From Candidatus Methanoperedens sp. (lineage in GTDB: Archaea; Halobacteriota; Methanosarcinia; Methanosarcinales; Methanoperedenaceae), in NCBI GenBank assembly GCA_023249105.1, contig JAHFDG010000020.1, forward strand, positions 1 to 59,542: a stretch of DNA of 59,542 nt, given 5' to 3'. The notes under the pieces are model-generated. The model had not been told where the DNA came from, searched no databases, and was given only the letters and a program-made list of their open reading frames with translations. This document shows, in pieces, positions 8,574 through 15,279 of this stretch (within the stretch, counting starts at the first letter, position 1; each line of letters begins with the position of its first letter). Position numbers and translations under genes: made by a program.

Positions 8574-9056
8574 ATGGTTAGCGTAGTAGAAGCATTAGTC
8601 TCCGGCGGTTCAGCTACCCCGGGTCCGCCACTTGGTCCTTCACTTGGCCCGCTTGGCGTAAATGTAAAAGCGATTATAGATAAGATAAATGAGCAAACAA
8701 AAGCGTTTAGCGGAATGCAAGTTCCGGTTAAAATCATCGTGGATGATAAGAAACAATTCACGGTGCAGGTCGGAACCCCGCCGACTTCAGCGCTCATAAA
8801 GAAAGAGGCTGGAATCGAAAGCGGTTCAGGGACACCGAACACGAATATTGTGGGCAATATTACTGTAAAACAGGCAGTAAAGATTGCGCACATGAAGAAG
8901 AGCGACACCCTTGCAAAGTCATTGAAAAATACAGTGAAAGAGGTTGTTGGTTCATGCGTCCCGCTGGGTGTTACTTTCGAGGGTTTAAAACCCAAGGAAG
9001 CAATTGCAGCTATTAATAGCGGTAAATTCGACTCGGAGTTTTCCGAGCCGCTTTAA
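8574..9056 (+). CDS. rpl11: Ribosomal protein uL11
   Basis: This 160-residue protein carries the GPPLGPSLGPLGVN signature near residues 17-30, the loop that contacts 23S rRNA in the GTPase centre, and a C-terminal RNA-binding half. It belongs to the stalk base of the large subunit. In most archaea uL1, uL10 and the P1-type stalk protein follow directly. Here the operon ends after uL11 and a toxin-antitoxin island begins, so those genes must lie elsewhere. Confidence 0.95.
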   Translation: MVSVVEALVSGGSATPGPPLGPSLGPLGVNVKAIIDKINEQTKAFSGMQVPVKIIVDDKKQFTVQVGTPPTSALIKKEAGIESGSGTPNTNIVGNITVKQAVKIAHMKKSDTLAKSLKNTVKEVVGSCVPLGVTFEGLKPKEAIAAINSGKFDSEFSEPL

Positions 9057-9069
9057 TTTTTTTTATTTG
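9054..9069 (+). terminator. T-rich terminator after rpl11
   Basis: A run of eight T residues overlaps and follows the TAA stop and is then followed by TATTT. Archaeal polymerase often stops at such U-rich tracts without a hairpin. No stem is visible. Confidence 0.5.
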
Positions 9070-9090
9070 AACGGAAATACTTTTTTAATC

Positions 9091-9141
9091 AGCTTATCCC
9101 CACATCAGCCCTGTTCTCCGTGATGTGCAGGTAAACGAGGC
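9091..9141 (-). repeat. Pilin 3'-tail repeat, copy A
   Basis: On the minus strand this copy encodes HITENRADVGIS followed by TGA, the same C-terminus as the pilin-like gene ending at 13903. It starts right after the L11 terminator and ends 9 nt before the TumE-like gene stop. Only about 16 codons of the parent gene remain. Confidence 0.8.
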
Positions 9142-9149
9142 GCAAGTAT

Positions 9150-9497
9150 CTAATTCTCATCCTCAATCATTTTTTCCAGTTCTTCCAGAATTTCCTCTAT
9201 GGTTACTTCTCTTGATTCAAGAACGGTATCTTTGACATGTTTATGATGAGGAAAAGTCCTGATTTGCCTGTGGTGCGGCGCATTATCCCACCTGATGATA
9301 AGTTCAGACTTTTTTGATATATGATACGCATATCTTCTGAGTTGCGGTATCGCATGCTCCCATACATGAAGCTTCCAGCCATTTACCAAACGCGCTTCGA
9401 TTTTTAACTTGTAGTATTCTCCATAAGCATCGGAATCCATCGAGAGAATGGTTTCAACAATTCTGGATTCCTTTAAAATTTTAACAGTCCTATGCAC
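9150..9497 (-). CDS. TumE-like toxin (DUF6516)
   Basis: This 115-residue protein contains the WDNAPHH motif (about residues 70-76) and a following histidine-rich PHHKH segment. These are typical of the DUF6516/TumE toxin family, found as partner of a short helical antitoxin in archaea and cyanobacteria. The family is thought to act on RNA, but its target here is unknown. The gene overlaps the end of the upstream antitoxin gene by 8 nt, as expected for a co-translated pair. It is the leftmost module of the island and is bracketed by pilin-tail copies A and B. Confidence 0.75.
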   Translation of the reverse strand: MHRTVKILKESRIVETILSMDSDAYGEYYKLKIEARLVNGWKLHVWEHAIPQLRRYAYHISKKSELIIRWDNAPHHRQIRTFPHHKHVKDTVLESREVTIEEILEELEKMIEDEN

Positions 9498-9810
9498 TTA
9501 TACCAATCTCTTTTGCCGCTTGCTTCCAGGCTTTCAGCATATTTTTTGCAGCTTCCCATTCCATCCATTCATCTTCTTCTGTGATGGATGCGCCTTTTTC
9601 TAATTTCTTTGAAAAAGCATTAAAGGATATACGATATTTTTGCTCAAATGCTTTGAGCTGCTTTTGATAAATCTCTATTTTATGCCTGATTAATTCAGAA
9701 GTTACATCCTTTATAAATTCTCTTGTAGAATCGTATAAACCAAGTTCCATCAATGGCCTGGCAATGTGTTTAAACTCTGTTAAAACTTCATTTTCAATCT
9801 CTGAACTCAT
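9490..9810 (-). CDS. TumA-like antitoxin, partner of the DUF6516 toxin
   Basis: This 106-residue, all-helical protein has the pattern PLMELGLYDSTREFIKD, KIEIYQKQLKAFEQKY and EEDEWMEWEAAKNM. I recognise that pattern as the usual partner of DUF6516 toxins. It probably neutralises the toxin by direct binding and may autoregulate the pair. The last 15 codons and the following bases recur in a truncated form at 11487-11540, so this gene family was once present at least twice in the island. Confidence 0.7.
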   Translation of the reverse strand: MSSEIENEVLTEFKHIARPLMELGLYDSTREFIKDVTSELIRHKIEIYQKQLKAFEQKYRISFNAFSKKLEKGASITEEDEWMEWEAAKNMLKAWKQAAKEIGISA

Positions 9811-9853
9811 AATATTCTTTTAGAATTTCGAGAATAAAAGCTTTTGCGCCGTT

Positions 9854-9942
9854 AGCTTATCCCCACATCAGCCCTGTTCTCGGTGATGTGCAGGTAGGTG
9901 AAGGCGCCTGTGGCAGTGTAGTTGAGGAGCATAGTAGAAGTT
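9854..9942 (-). repeat. Pilin 3'-tail repeat, copy B
   Basis: On the minus strand it encodes STMLLNYTATGAFTYLHITE and then NRADVGIS with a TAA stop, in frame throughout. It differs from the parental tail by a few codons. The left flank GCTTTTGCGCCGTTAGCTTA is shared with copy C. A 90-codon minus-strand frame that includes this tail runs on into DNA antisense to the VapB gene and is not a real gene. Confidence 0.85.
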
Positions 9943-10013
9943 TGATGCATGCCGATTGCTTTGGGAACTAAAGGCATATATACGAAACCATAGATATTGG
10001 TATCAGTGAGAAA

Positions 10014-10196
10014 ATGGCGATAAGTGAGCATGATGTTGCAGCATTCATTAAGCATGGAGATATAAGAATAGTTGGCAACAGGCTGATAAGTGTTCCAAAA
10101 AAGAAAGAGAAAAGCTTCTTCCATGTTGAAATGAATATTCCTGAAGAAGAAATTGATGAACTACTAAGTGATGAGATATCTCAGTGGATAGAATGA
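10014..10196 (+). CDS. Putative VapB-type antitoxin
   Basis: This 60-residue protein lies directly before a PIN-domain toxin gene, and its stop overlaps that gene's ATG (ATGA). The N-terminal part (VAAFIKHGDIRIVGNRLISV) could form a small DNA-binding fold. The acidic C-terminal half (IPEEEIDELLSDEISQWIE) is the kind of tail that plugs a PIN active site. The family is not certain. I call it an antitoxin mainly from size and position. Confidence 0.6.
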   Translation: MAISEHDVAAFIKHGDIRIVGNRLISVPKKKEKSFFHVEMNIPEEEIDELLSDEISQWIE

Positions 10197-10681
10197 GTCT
10201 CGCCGAATTCGCTGAGCCAGAGGTTTTTGTAGATACTAATATTTTTGTTTATGCTTTAGCAAAAACGCACCGCTACAAACGTACCTGCGATGCGCTTCTA
10301 TCAAAAATAAATTCGGGCGACGTGATTGGCTTTACATCTTCAACAGCGATCAATGAGCTATTCCATACGCTACTTATAGGCGAAGTTAAGTTAAAATATG
10401 GGGATGTTGAAGTCATACGGTTCATTAAAGAGCATCCGAATGTGATTTCTGAGTGTGAAGTTGCATACGGCGCGCTTGACGACATATTTGACTCCAGTAT
10501 TGTTATTCTACCTCTCACTTTAGAAGTCTTGCATCATGCAAAAATATCGTCACAAAAGTATAATCTTTTATTTTCAGATGCAATTCATGCAGCATCATGT
10601 GAAGTCTATGGAATAAAAAATATTGCCACAAATGATGAGGATTTCGACAGGGTTGATTTTCTGAAAGTCTGGAAGCCGTGA
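10193..10681 (+). CDS. PIN-domain toxin (VapC-like), locus 1
   Basis: This protein of about 162 residues has the PIN nuclease acidic residues: FVDTNIFVYAL near the N-terminus, a central glutamate in AINELFHTLL, and FSDAIHAAS and TNDEDFDRV near the C-terminus. VapC toxins are magnesium-dependent RNases that usually cut tRNA or rRNA. I place the start at ATG 10193, which overlaps the antitoxin stop; a GTG at 10184 would add three residues. It closely resembles the PIN protein at 12403-12915 in layout and C-terminus (KVWKP/KVWSP), so the two are probably paralogues within the island. Confidence 0.8.
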   Translation: MSLAEFAEPEVFVDTNIFVYALAKTHRYKRTCDALLSKINSGDVIGFTSSTAINELFHTLLIGEVKLKYGDVEVIRFIKEHPNVISECEVAYGALDDIFDSSIVILPLTLEVLHHAKISSQKYNLLFSDAIHAASCEVYGIKNIATNDEDFDRVDFLKVWKP

Positions 10682-10701
10682 TGACCCGCTTTTGCGCCGT
10701 T

Positions 10702-10768
10702 AGCTTATCCCCACATCAGCCCTGTTCTCCGTGATGTGCAGGTAAGTGAGGGCGCTGAGCATAGTAAG
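10702..10768 (-). repeat. Pilin 3'-tail repeat, copy C
   Basis: On the minus strand it encodes TMLSALTYLHITENRADVGIS with a TAA stop. Compared with copy B, about eight codons before ALTY are missing, with the frame preserved. The flank GCTTTTGCGCCGTTAGCTTA is the same as for copy B. Confidence 0.82.
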
Positions 10769-10779
10769 CACGGATTGAC

Positions 10780-11205
10780 TTAATAAATGGTATCATAGGT
10801 CTTCAATTTCATTGATTCAAGGAATTCTTTAGGTGTGATGTATTCTTTTATTCCATCAAAGTCCCTATCGTAAGCGATAATAGCAATTCCCAGAGAACGA
10901 GCCGTTGCCAGATGTTCTAAGTCCTTTTCTTTAATAGTACCTCGTAATCTATCCATTTCTTCAAAATATTGCTCTTCGGGCACTATTTCAAATGTTGAAT
11001 GAAGGAATGAGAACGAAAGCGATGCAAAGTCCTTATCTTTCAGCTCCTTTAAAACATGGAGAACTTCAAAGGCAACTTTGCGGTTAATAACGCCTATTAG
11101 CTCTTTTCTACTTATTATTTTGAGAATTAAAGCTGAATTCGTTTTCTCAAAAAGAAATCCCCTTATCAGGACAGAGCTATCTATGAATACTTTTCTCTTT
11201 GGCAC
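10780..11205 (-). CDS. PIN-domain toxin (VapC-like), locus 2
   Basis: This 141-residue PIN protein has FIDSSVLIRGFL at the N-terminus and EKDLEHLATARSLG and AYDRDFDGI as the later acidic motifs. It starts at a GTG and overlaps the upstream RHH-type antitoxin by 29 nt. The predicted activity is RNA cleavage, held in check by the partner. It lies in opposite orientation to locus 1, with pilin-tail copy C between them. Confidence 0.8.
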   Translation of the reverse strand: MPKRKVFIDSSVLIRGFLFEKTNSALILKIISRKELIGVINRKVAFEVLHVLKELKDKDFASLSFSFLHSTFEIVPEEQYFEEMDRLRGTIKEKDLEHLATARSLGIAIIAYDRDFDGIKEYITPKEFLESMKLKTYDTIY

Positions 11206-11428
11206 TTTCTACCATCCTTTGAATATCGGCCTCGCTTACATGCATGGATTTTGATCGTTCATGTATCTCCTTTAGGGTTTTCTCCCTTGATAGAATCCCG
11301 GTAGTAAGGGCGAAGTTCATAAGTGCCAGACGAAGGGCTTCAGCTTTGGTTTTAACTATTCCTAAATCTACCATCTCTTTCAAGATTTTCTCTTGTGTGC
11401 CTTTAAAATCTACAGTTACCGTTGTCAA
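11177..11428 (-). CDS. VapB-like antitoxin with ribbon-helix-helix domain, locus 2
   Basis: This 83-residue protein begins with a short beta strand (TTVTVDFKG) followed by two helices (EKILKEMVDLG, TKAEALRLALMNFAL), the RHH/CopG DNA-binding layout. The C-terminal part is charged and helical and would bind the toxin. It precedes and overlaps the PIN toxin gene. Autoregulation of the operon is expected for the family. No operator can be picked out from the sequence. Confidence 0.75.
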   Translation of the reverse strand: MTTVTVDFKGTQEKILKEMVDLGIVKTKAEALRLALMNFALTTGILSREKTLKEIHERSKSMHVSEADIQRMVESAKEKSIHR

Positions 11429-11486
11429 TATGGTCGCCTCTTATTAACAGAAATAGCAACGAGAGTATAAAAAGGTGATGGGGGTT

Positions 11487-11540
11487 CTATGCACTTATAC
11501 CAATCTCTTTCGCTGCTTGCTTCCAGACTTTTCGGCTTTC
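11487..11540 (-). pseudogene. Remnant 3' end of a second TumA-like antitoxin gene
   Basis: On the minus strand the bases encode VWKQAAKEIGISA and a stop, almost identical to the last codons of the TumA-like gene at 9490. The match covers about 45 nt (CTATGCACTTATACCAATCT is identical), and nothing of the rest of the gene follows. It is a gene stump left by deletion or replacement. Confidence 0.75.
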
Positions 11541-11597
11541 GTTTTCGTAAGAAGACTAATAAATCATTAAGATAATAACTATGTTCAGGTGTAATCT

Positions 11598-11840
11598 ATG
11601 GAAACTACATCAAAATATGAGAAACAGATTTTGGAAGACATTAGAGGGCTTCCTCCTTCTCTATTACCAAAGATATCAAAATTAATACATTTTGTTAAAG
11701 ATGAATTATTGAGTGAAATTGAAAAACGCAGTCTTAAAAATAAGAATCAGTTTGTTTCACTTGAAGGGATATTTCAAGGCGAAATCGAGCATACGGATGA
11801 AGAAATAAGGGCTGCCCGGATAAAATTAAAAGAAGTATGA
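11598..11840 (+). CDS. Putative antitoxin of PIN toxin, locus 3 (DUF2281-like)
   Basis: This 80-residue helical protein has an ILEDIRGLPPSLLPKISKLI segment that recalls DUF2281-type antitoxins. An FVSLEGIFQGE strand and an acidic-basic tail follow. Its last codons overlap the next PIN gene by 4 nt (ATGA). The role as antitoxin is inferred from size, overlap and partner. Confidence 0.65.
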   Translation: METTSKYEKQILEDIRGLPPSLLPKISKLIHFVKDELLSEIEKRSLKNKNQFVSLEGIFQGEIEHTDEEIRAARIKLKEV

Positions 11841-12232
11841 CTTATTATATTATCGATACTCATAGTCTTGTATGGTTTCTTGAAAAAAGTCCAAAACTGG
11901 GCAAAAAAGCAAGAAATGCGCTTTTAGATTCGGATTCTTCACTCATTATCCCGACTATAGTGTTGGCAGAGATTAAATTTTTATTTGCGAAAAATAGATT
12001 TTCAACAACATTAAGTAATGTTTTTAATATTATAGAAAAAGATCCGAGATGTATTATTCAACCATTGGATGTGAATATAGTGAATTTGCTTCCAACAACA
12101 CTAGAAATTCACGATGCGATTATTACTGCAACAGCACTTCTTTTTAATGAAAAATCGGGTTCTGAGGATGTCATTCTCATTACGAAAGATGAGGAGATTA
12201 CCAAAAGCAAGATAGTGAAAACGATCTGGTGA
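11837..12232 (+). CDS. PIN-domain toxin (VapC-like), locus 3
   Basis: This 131-residue PIN protein of the DTHSLVWFL subgroup has VLAEIKFLF for the second acidic site, EIHDAIITATALL for the third and ITKDEEI at the end. That subgroup is a typical VapC RNase partnered with short helical antitoxins. It is coupled to the preceding antitoxin by a 4-nt overlap. Base composition is more AT-rich than the neighbouring housekeeping genes, which fits acquisition. Pilin-tail copy D follows 40 nt downstream. Confidence 0.8.
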   Translation: MTYYIIDTHSLVWFLEKSPKLGKKARNALLDSDSSLIIPTIVLAEIKFLFAKNRFSTTLSNVFNIIEKDPRCIIQPLDVNIVNLLPTTLEIHDAIITATALLFNEKSGSEDVILITKDEEITKSKIVKTIW

Positions 12233-12270
12233 TTTTGATAAATTCGTTATTTTTACTGCAAGTCTCCCCT

Positions 12271-12364
12271 GAGTTCAACTTATCCCCACATCAGCCCTGT
12301 TTTCCGTGATGTACTGGTAGGTGAGGGCGCCTGTGGCAGTGTAGTTGATGAGCATGGTGGAAAG
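12271..12364 (-). repeat. Pilin 3'-tail repeat, copy D
   Basis: On the minus strand it encodes STMLINYTATGALTYQYITE and then NRADVGIS with a TGA stop, the longest partial tail together with copy B. The flank GTTCAACTTA is the same as that of the parental gene end at 13901. Confidence 0.85.
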
Positions 12365-12402
12365 TAATTGACTTTAGCATTGCATTAGCAGATAAGCATG
12401 CC

Positions 12403-12915
12403 TCAAGGACTCCATACTTTAATTCCCTTAACTCTCTCAAAATCACCGTCATTGGAGGCTATGTTTACGATACCATTACTATTCATTACGGCAACGTGTG
12501 CTGAATCCGATATTAAAAGTCCGTACTTTTTAGAAATTTCAACAGCATCATCCATTATTTTCACATCTATGCTAAGAATATCGATTGGATATTTCTTTAT
12601 GTCTATGTAATCTCTCCATGTCATTGACAGGCTTGAAACAATCTCAGGCTGCTCTTTTATTAATTGCAAAGCTTCCCGTTCAGAACCCAATCGTTTAATC
12701 TTGGCAGCCTCGGCAAGCATAAGCTTGTGCATTACCTCATTCAATACCAGCGTCGAGGTTACAGATTCGTATATGCCATTTTCTACCTTGAGCAAAAACT
12801 CTTTACACTGTGGCTTTAATGCCGGATGCCCAAAAATGCTGTAAAGAAATATGTTTGAATCCAGGAAAATTTTTGAATCTATAGGAAGTGAGCTTAATGG
12901 ATGTTTCACATCCAT
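12403..12915 (-). CDS. PIN-domain toxin (VapC-like), locus 4
   Basis: This 170-residue PIN protein has IFLDSNIFLYSIF at the N-terminus, VLNEVMHKLML, LISDSAHVAVM and ASNDGDFERV as the conserved acidic sites. The C-terminus GIKVWSP mirrors locus 1. It overlaps the AbrB-type antitoxin gene by 10 nt. The likely action is RNA cleavage. It shares the long linker between the second and third motifs with locus 1, which suggests one subfamily. Confidence 0.82.
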   Translation of the reverse strand: MDVKHPLSSLPIDSKIFLDSNIFLYSIFGHPALKPQCKEFLLKVENGIYESVTSTLVLNEVMHKLMLAEAAKIKRLGSEREALQLIKEQPEIVSSLSMTWRDYIDIKKYPIDILSIDVKIMDDAVEISKKYGLLISDSAHVAVMNSNGIVNIASNDGDFERVKGIKVWSP

Positions 12916-13127
12916 TCCTCGGTTTCTATAATTTCCTCGATCAGTTTTTTATCTTCAAGTTTTATGGAATCTGTTATTCTTTCGGTTATGTTTTCAACAG
13001 GTTTTATCAGAAGTTCTTTATCCCTGATGCTTAGAACCACTTTTTTACCGACAGTTAATCCAAGTTGAGACATCAAAACCTTGGGAAGCTCGATTAGTCC
13101 ACCCTTTTTAATTACTACGTTTGTCAT
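12906..13127 (-). CDS. AbrB/SpoVT-type antitoxin, locus 4
   Basis: This 73-residue protein has a swapped-hairpin AbrB fold at the N-terminus (VVIKKGGLIELPKVLMSQLG, then VGKKVVLSIRDKELLIKPV). An acidic helical C-terminal tail is suited to bind the PIN toxin. AbrB-type antitoxins bind their own promoter DNA and repress the pair. It is the first gene of the minus-strand pair. Copy E of the pilin tail lies 53 nt upstream of it. Confidence 0.8.
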   Translation of the reverse strand: MTNVVIKKGGLIELPKVLMSQLGLTVGKKVVLSIRDKELLIKPVENITERITDSIKLEDKKLIEEIIETEEWM

Positions 13128-13179
13128 GTTACCAGTGTAATTATAAACATCTGTCTTTATTATTCTTTCTACCAGACTC

Positions 13180-13233
13180 GGGTTCAGCTTATCCCGACAT
13201 CTGCCCTGTTCTCCGTGATATGCAGGTGGGTTA
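13180..13233 (-). repeat. Pilin 3'-tail repeat, copy E
   Basis: On the minus strand it encodes LTHLHITENRADVGIS with a TGA stop. The similarity to the parental gene end goes beyond the stop: TTATTCTTTCTAC occurs just past the stop in both copies, at 13160-13172 and 13877-13889. This shows that the 3' flank was copied together with the tail. Confidence 0.82.
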
Positions 13234-13266
13234 GCCGATGAACACAGTAAGTTTATGGAAGCTCAA

Positions 13267-13509
13267 TCATGCCTCTGCCGTACCTTTTGTGTTGCGGGCA
13301 GAACTAATTACATCTACGATATACCCTCTTTTTTTCTCATTTATACAGCCTGTTATTTCCTGGATAAATGAAGCTGTTTTTGTATCAAAATACTTTTCTC
13401 CACATCGAGTGCAGACTTCAGCCGGGACATCTTTTACCACAACACCCTTAACTTCTACGTCCACAAGTGATAATTTGACCTCTCCTTTGCACATGTAGCA
13501 TGTTTTCAT
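13267..13509 (-). CDS. YgiT/MqsA-type zinc-finger antitoxin
   Basis: This 80-residue protein has two CxxC pairs (C4-C7 and C33-C36) that make the zinc ribbon of YgiT/MqsA N-terminal domains. DTKTASFIQEI begins the C-terminal part. Such proteins partner with MqsR- or DUF4258-type toxins. The DUF4258 gene directly upstream is frameshifted, so this antitoxin may now be an orphan. It ends about 30 nt before copy E. Confidence 0.75.
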   Translation of the reverse strand: MKTCYMCKGEVKLSLVDVEVKGVVVKDVPAEVCTRCGEKYFDTKTASFIQEITGCINEKKRGYIVDVISSARNTKGTAEA

Positions 13510-13510
13510 T

Positions 13511-13815
13511 TTATTTCCTCTTTTTATAATTGTCAGTCCATTTTGATGTATCTGGTATATAAACTGTGATTATTATCACCGCATCTTCATGAGGAGCACA
13601 GACAACATGCACAGGCTTGCCAGCAATTGAACAAAGCACCAGGCAGCTTATTCCCCTCTTGGGTCGTCAGGATATTCTTCAACAACTTCAAATCCTGATT
13701 TTAAAGCTTTTTCAAGCTGTTCAGCCGTTATGCTATCTAAAGCCTCTTCTTTTAGCGCATGAATTGTATGTTTGAGATTATTTAACCTTAAGGTTATCTC
13801 ATGCTCAATGTTCAT
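13511..13815 (-). pseudogene. DUF4258 toxin gene broken by a frameshift
   Basis: From ATG 13815 a frame of 55 codons (MNIEHEITLRLNNL..., EEYPDDPRGE) stops at TAA 13648-13650. The next frame continues at once with SCLVLCSIAGKPVHVVCAPH and then VYIPDTSKWTDNY, ending at TAA 13511-13513, one base before the antitoxin ATG. YPxDxRGxSCLVL, HVVCAP and VYxPDxxKW are DUF4258 signatures, so the two halves form one toxin gene split by a one- or two-base indel near 13648. The alternatives are a sequencing error or programmed frameshifting; no clear slippery site is visible. Confidence 0.78.
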
Positions 13816-13902
13816 TTTTTCATCCTGCCCTTAAATTACTACATCCAATAGTTCACCTTTTCATAAAGGTAACTTATTATTCTTTCTACGAGCATCTGAA
13901 GT

Positions 13903-15279
13903 TCAACTTATACCCACATCAGCCCTGTTCTCGGTGATGTGGAGGTAGGTGAGGGCGCCGGTGGTGGTGTAGTTGAGGAGCATGGTGGATGTGCCACCGG
14001 GCCCACCCCCACCAGTGGCGCATTGGTTGAAGGAGAAATCCCCATCTTGCGCCATTTTTTGGATGTAGTGTTGGGTTATGTTATAAATGGACTGCGTTTT
14101 ATTTGTATCAGATACGTTTATGTAAAGGTTGTCCCATGAATAATCTGGATTGGCAATACCACTGATTTTTCCAGAAGTAGGTGTACATGAACTTGTAGCT
14201 CCAACATCGTTCTCATTCTTATAGGTCAAGTCGATACTTTTGTTTAGTAAATCTACCTCTCGATAATTTCCTGTAGCTACAAACAAATCATCTCCGTTCC
14301 AGGTCTCTCCCTGCAAACCGTCTTCTTTGTAACCAATTTTGAATTTATCATCCTTTTTAAAATAGAATATTAATGTTTTATTCCCTGATGCAGATTTTGC
14401 ACGGATATCCCAATCAAAATTATTAAAATTACTACTATAGAGTTTGAAACTAAAATTCTCCAGCGGCGTAGTATCGCTTGCATTAAGCCCCCTGAAGGTT
14501 ATAGGATTGGTTATTGACCTGCTCTCTCCCAAAGTGGATGGTACAACCGTAAGCTCAATGTCGGTAGTACGGGTTGTGCTATTAACACCAACTTTTGTAT
14601 ATCCAAGGCTTCTGGCATAATCAGCCCATGCAAGATAATAGTCACTCGTAATATTCACATAAACTTTTCCAGCAGATATGTTTACAGGATTTGTCCTGTT
14701 TATCCAATCCGAACGAGAGGTATTTGGGTATTGTATCAGAGTAGCGTTTTTCTTAAAAGAAACTACCGCAGTCCCCTTTCCCCCCACAGACGCATTCCCG
14801 TTGATATTAATGACGGGAAGTGTTAGCGTCCAACCGTTAAAATGTATTTCAGGCGGGGAAAGCATAACTGTGCCACCGCCCGGATATTGCGCCCATACCC
14901 CACCCCCTTCATACGCCACTACCCTGTCGCCAAGAGTATATTTTATGCGTCCCATAGGTATAGTGAGATTAAAAGAACTGCTATTCACAACCATATAACT
15001 AGGATTTCTTGTGCTGTTCGGTTCAACCGTCAGGGTGCCGCCGCCAAGATTAATATTTGTTACCTGAAGCGGCGATTCTCCCAGCGTTACCCTGCTCGCC
15101 CGCGAGTCAAGGACAGTAAATGCCTGCTCCGCGTTCTTGACGTTTGCCATATCCTCCAGGCTGTAAATCGCAGGCACTCCGTACAGGGCTATCATGCTGA
15201 TTCCAAGAATGGTGATAAACAGGATAAGGATATGACCTATGACTTCTGCCTCAGCTTTTTCAGACATTAGTAGTTTCAT
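13903..15279 (-). CDS. Large pilin-like surface protein (DUF7289-like), source of the tail repeats
   Basis: I place the start at ATG 15279, which overlaps the stop of the previous gene (ATGA). The longer frame from 15354 would run deep into that gene. The product has 458 residues. It starts with a type IV pilin-like N-terminus (charged head SEKAEAEVIG, then a hydrophobic helix of about 20 residues) and continues as a large beta-rich, Thr/Ser/Asn/Gly-rich extracellular domain. The last residues HITENRADVGIS recur five times downstream in the toxin-antitoxin island. It is the last gene of a six-gene pilin cluster and is probably a minor or adhesive subunit. The name of the family is from memory of haloarchaeal counterparts. 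Confidence 0.7.
   Translation of the reverse strand: MKLLMSEKAEAEVIGHILILFITILGISMIALYGVPAIYSLEDMANVKNAEQAFTVLDSRASRVTLGESPLQVTNINLGGGTLTVEPNSTRNPSYMVVNSSSFNLTIPMGRIKYTLGDRVVAYEGGGVWAQYPGGGTVMLSPPEIHFNGWTLTLPVININGNASVGGKGTAVVSFKKNATLIQYPNTSRSDWINRTNPVNISAGKVYVNITSDYYLAWADYARSLGYTKVGVNSTTRTTDIELTVVPSTLGESRSITNPITFRGLNASDTTPLENFSFKLYSSNFNNFDWDIRAKSASGNKTLIFYFKKDDKFKIGYKEDGLQGETWNGDDLFVATGNYREVDLLNKSIDLTYKNENDVGATSSCTPTSGKISGIANPDYSWDNLYINVSDTNKTQSIYNITQHYIQKMAQDGDFSFNQCATGGGGPGGTSTMLLNYTTTGALTYLHITENRADVGIS

Noticed and set aside
9852-10124. Minus-strand frame of 90 codons ending in the pilin tail
   Set aside because: Only the last 30 codons match the pilin tail. The rest is antisense to the VapB-like gene and intergenic DNA, so it is a tail copy joined to chance coding.
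9091-13992. Pilin-tail repeats as a CRISPR array or as integron attC sites
   Set aside because: Spacing is irregular, units contain whole genes, copies are coding-frame conserved, and no cas gene or integrase is present in the window.
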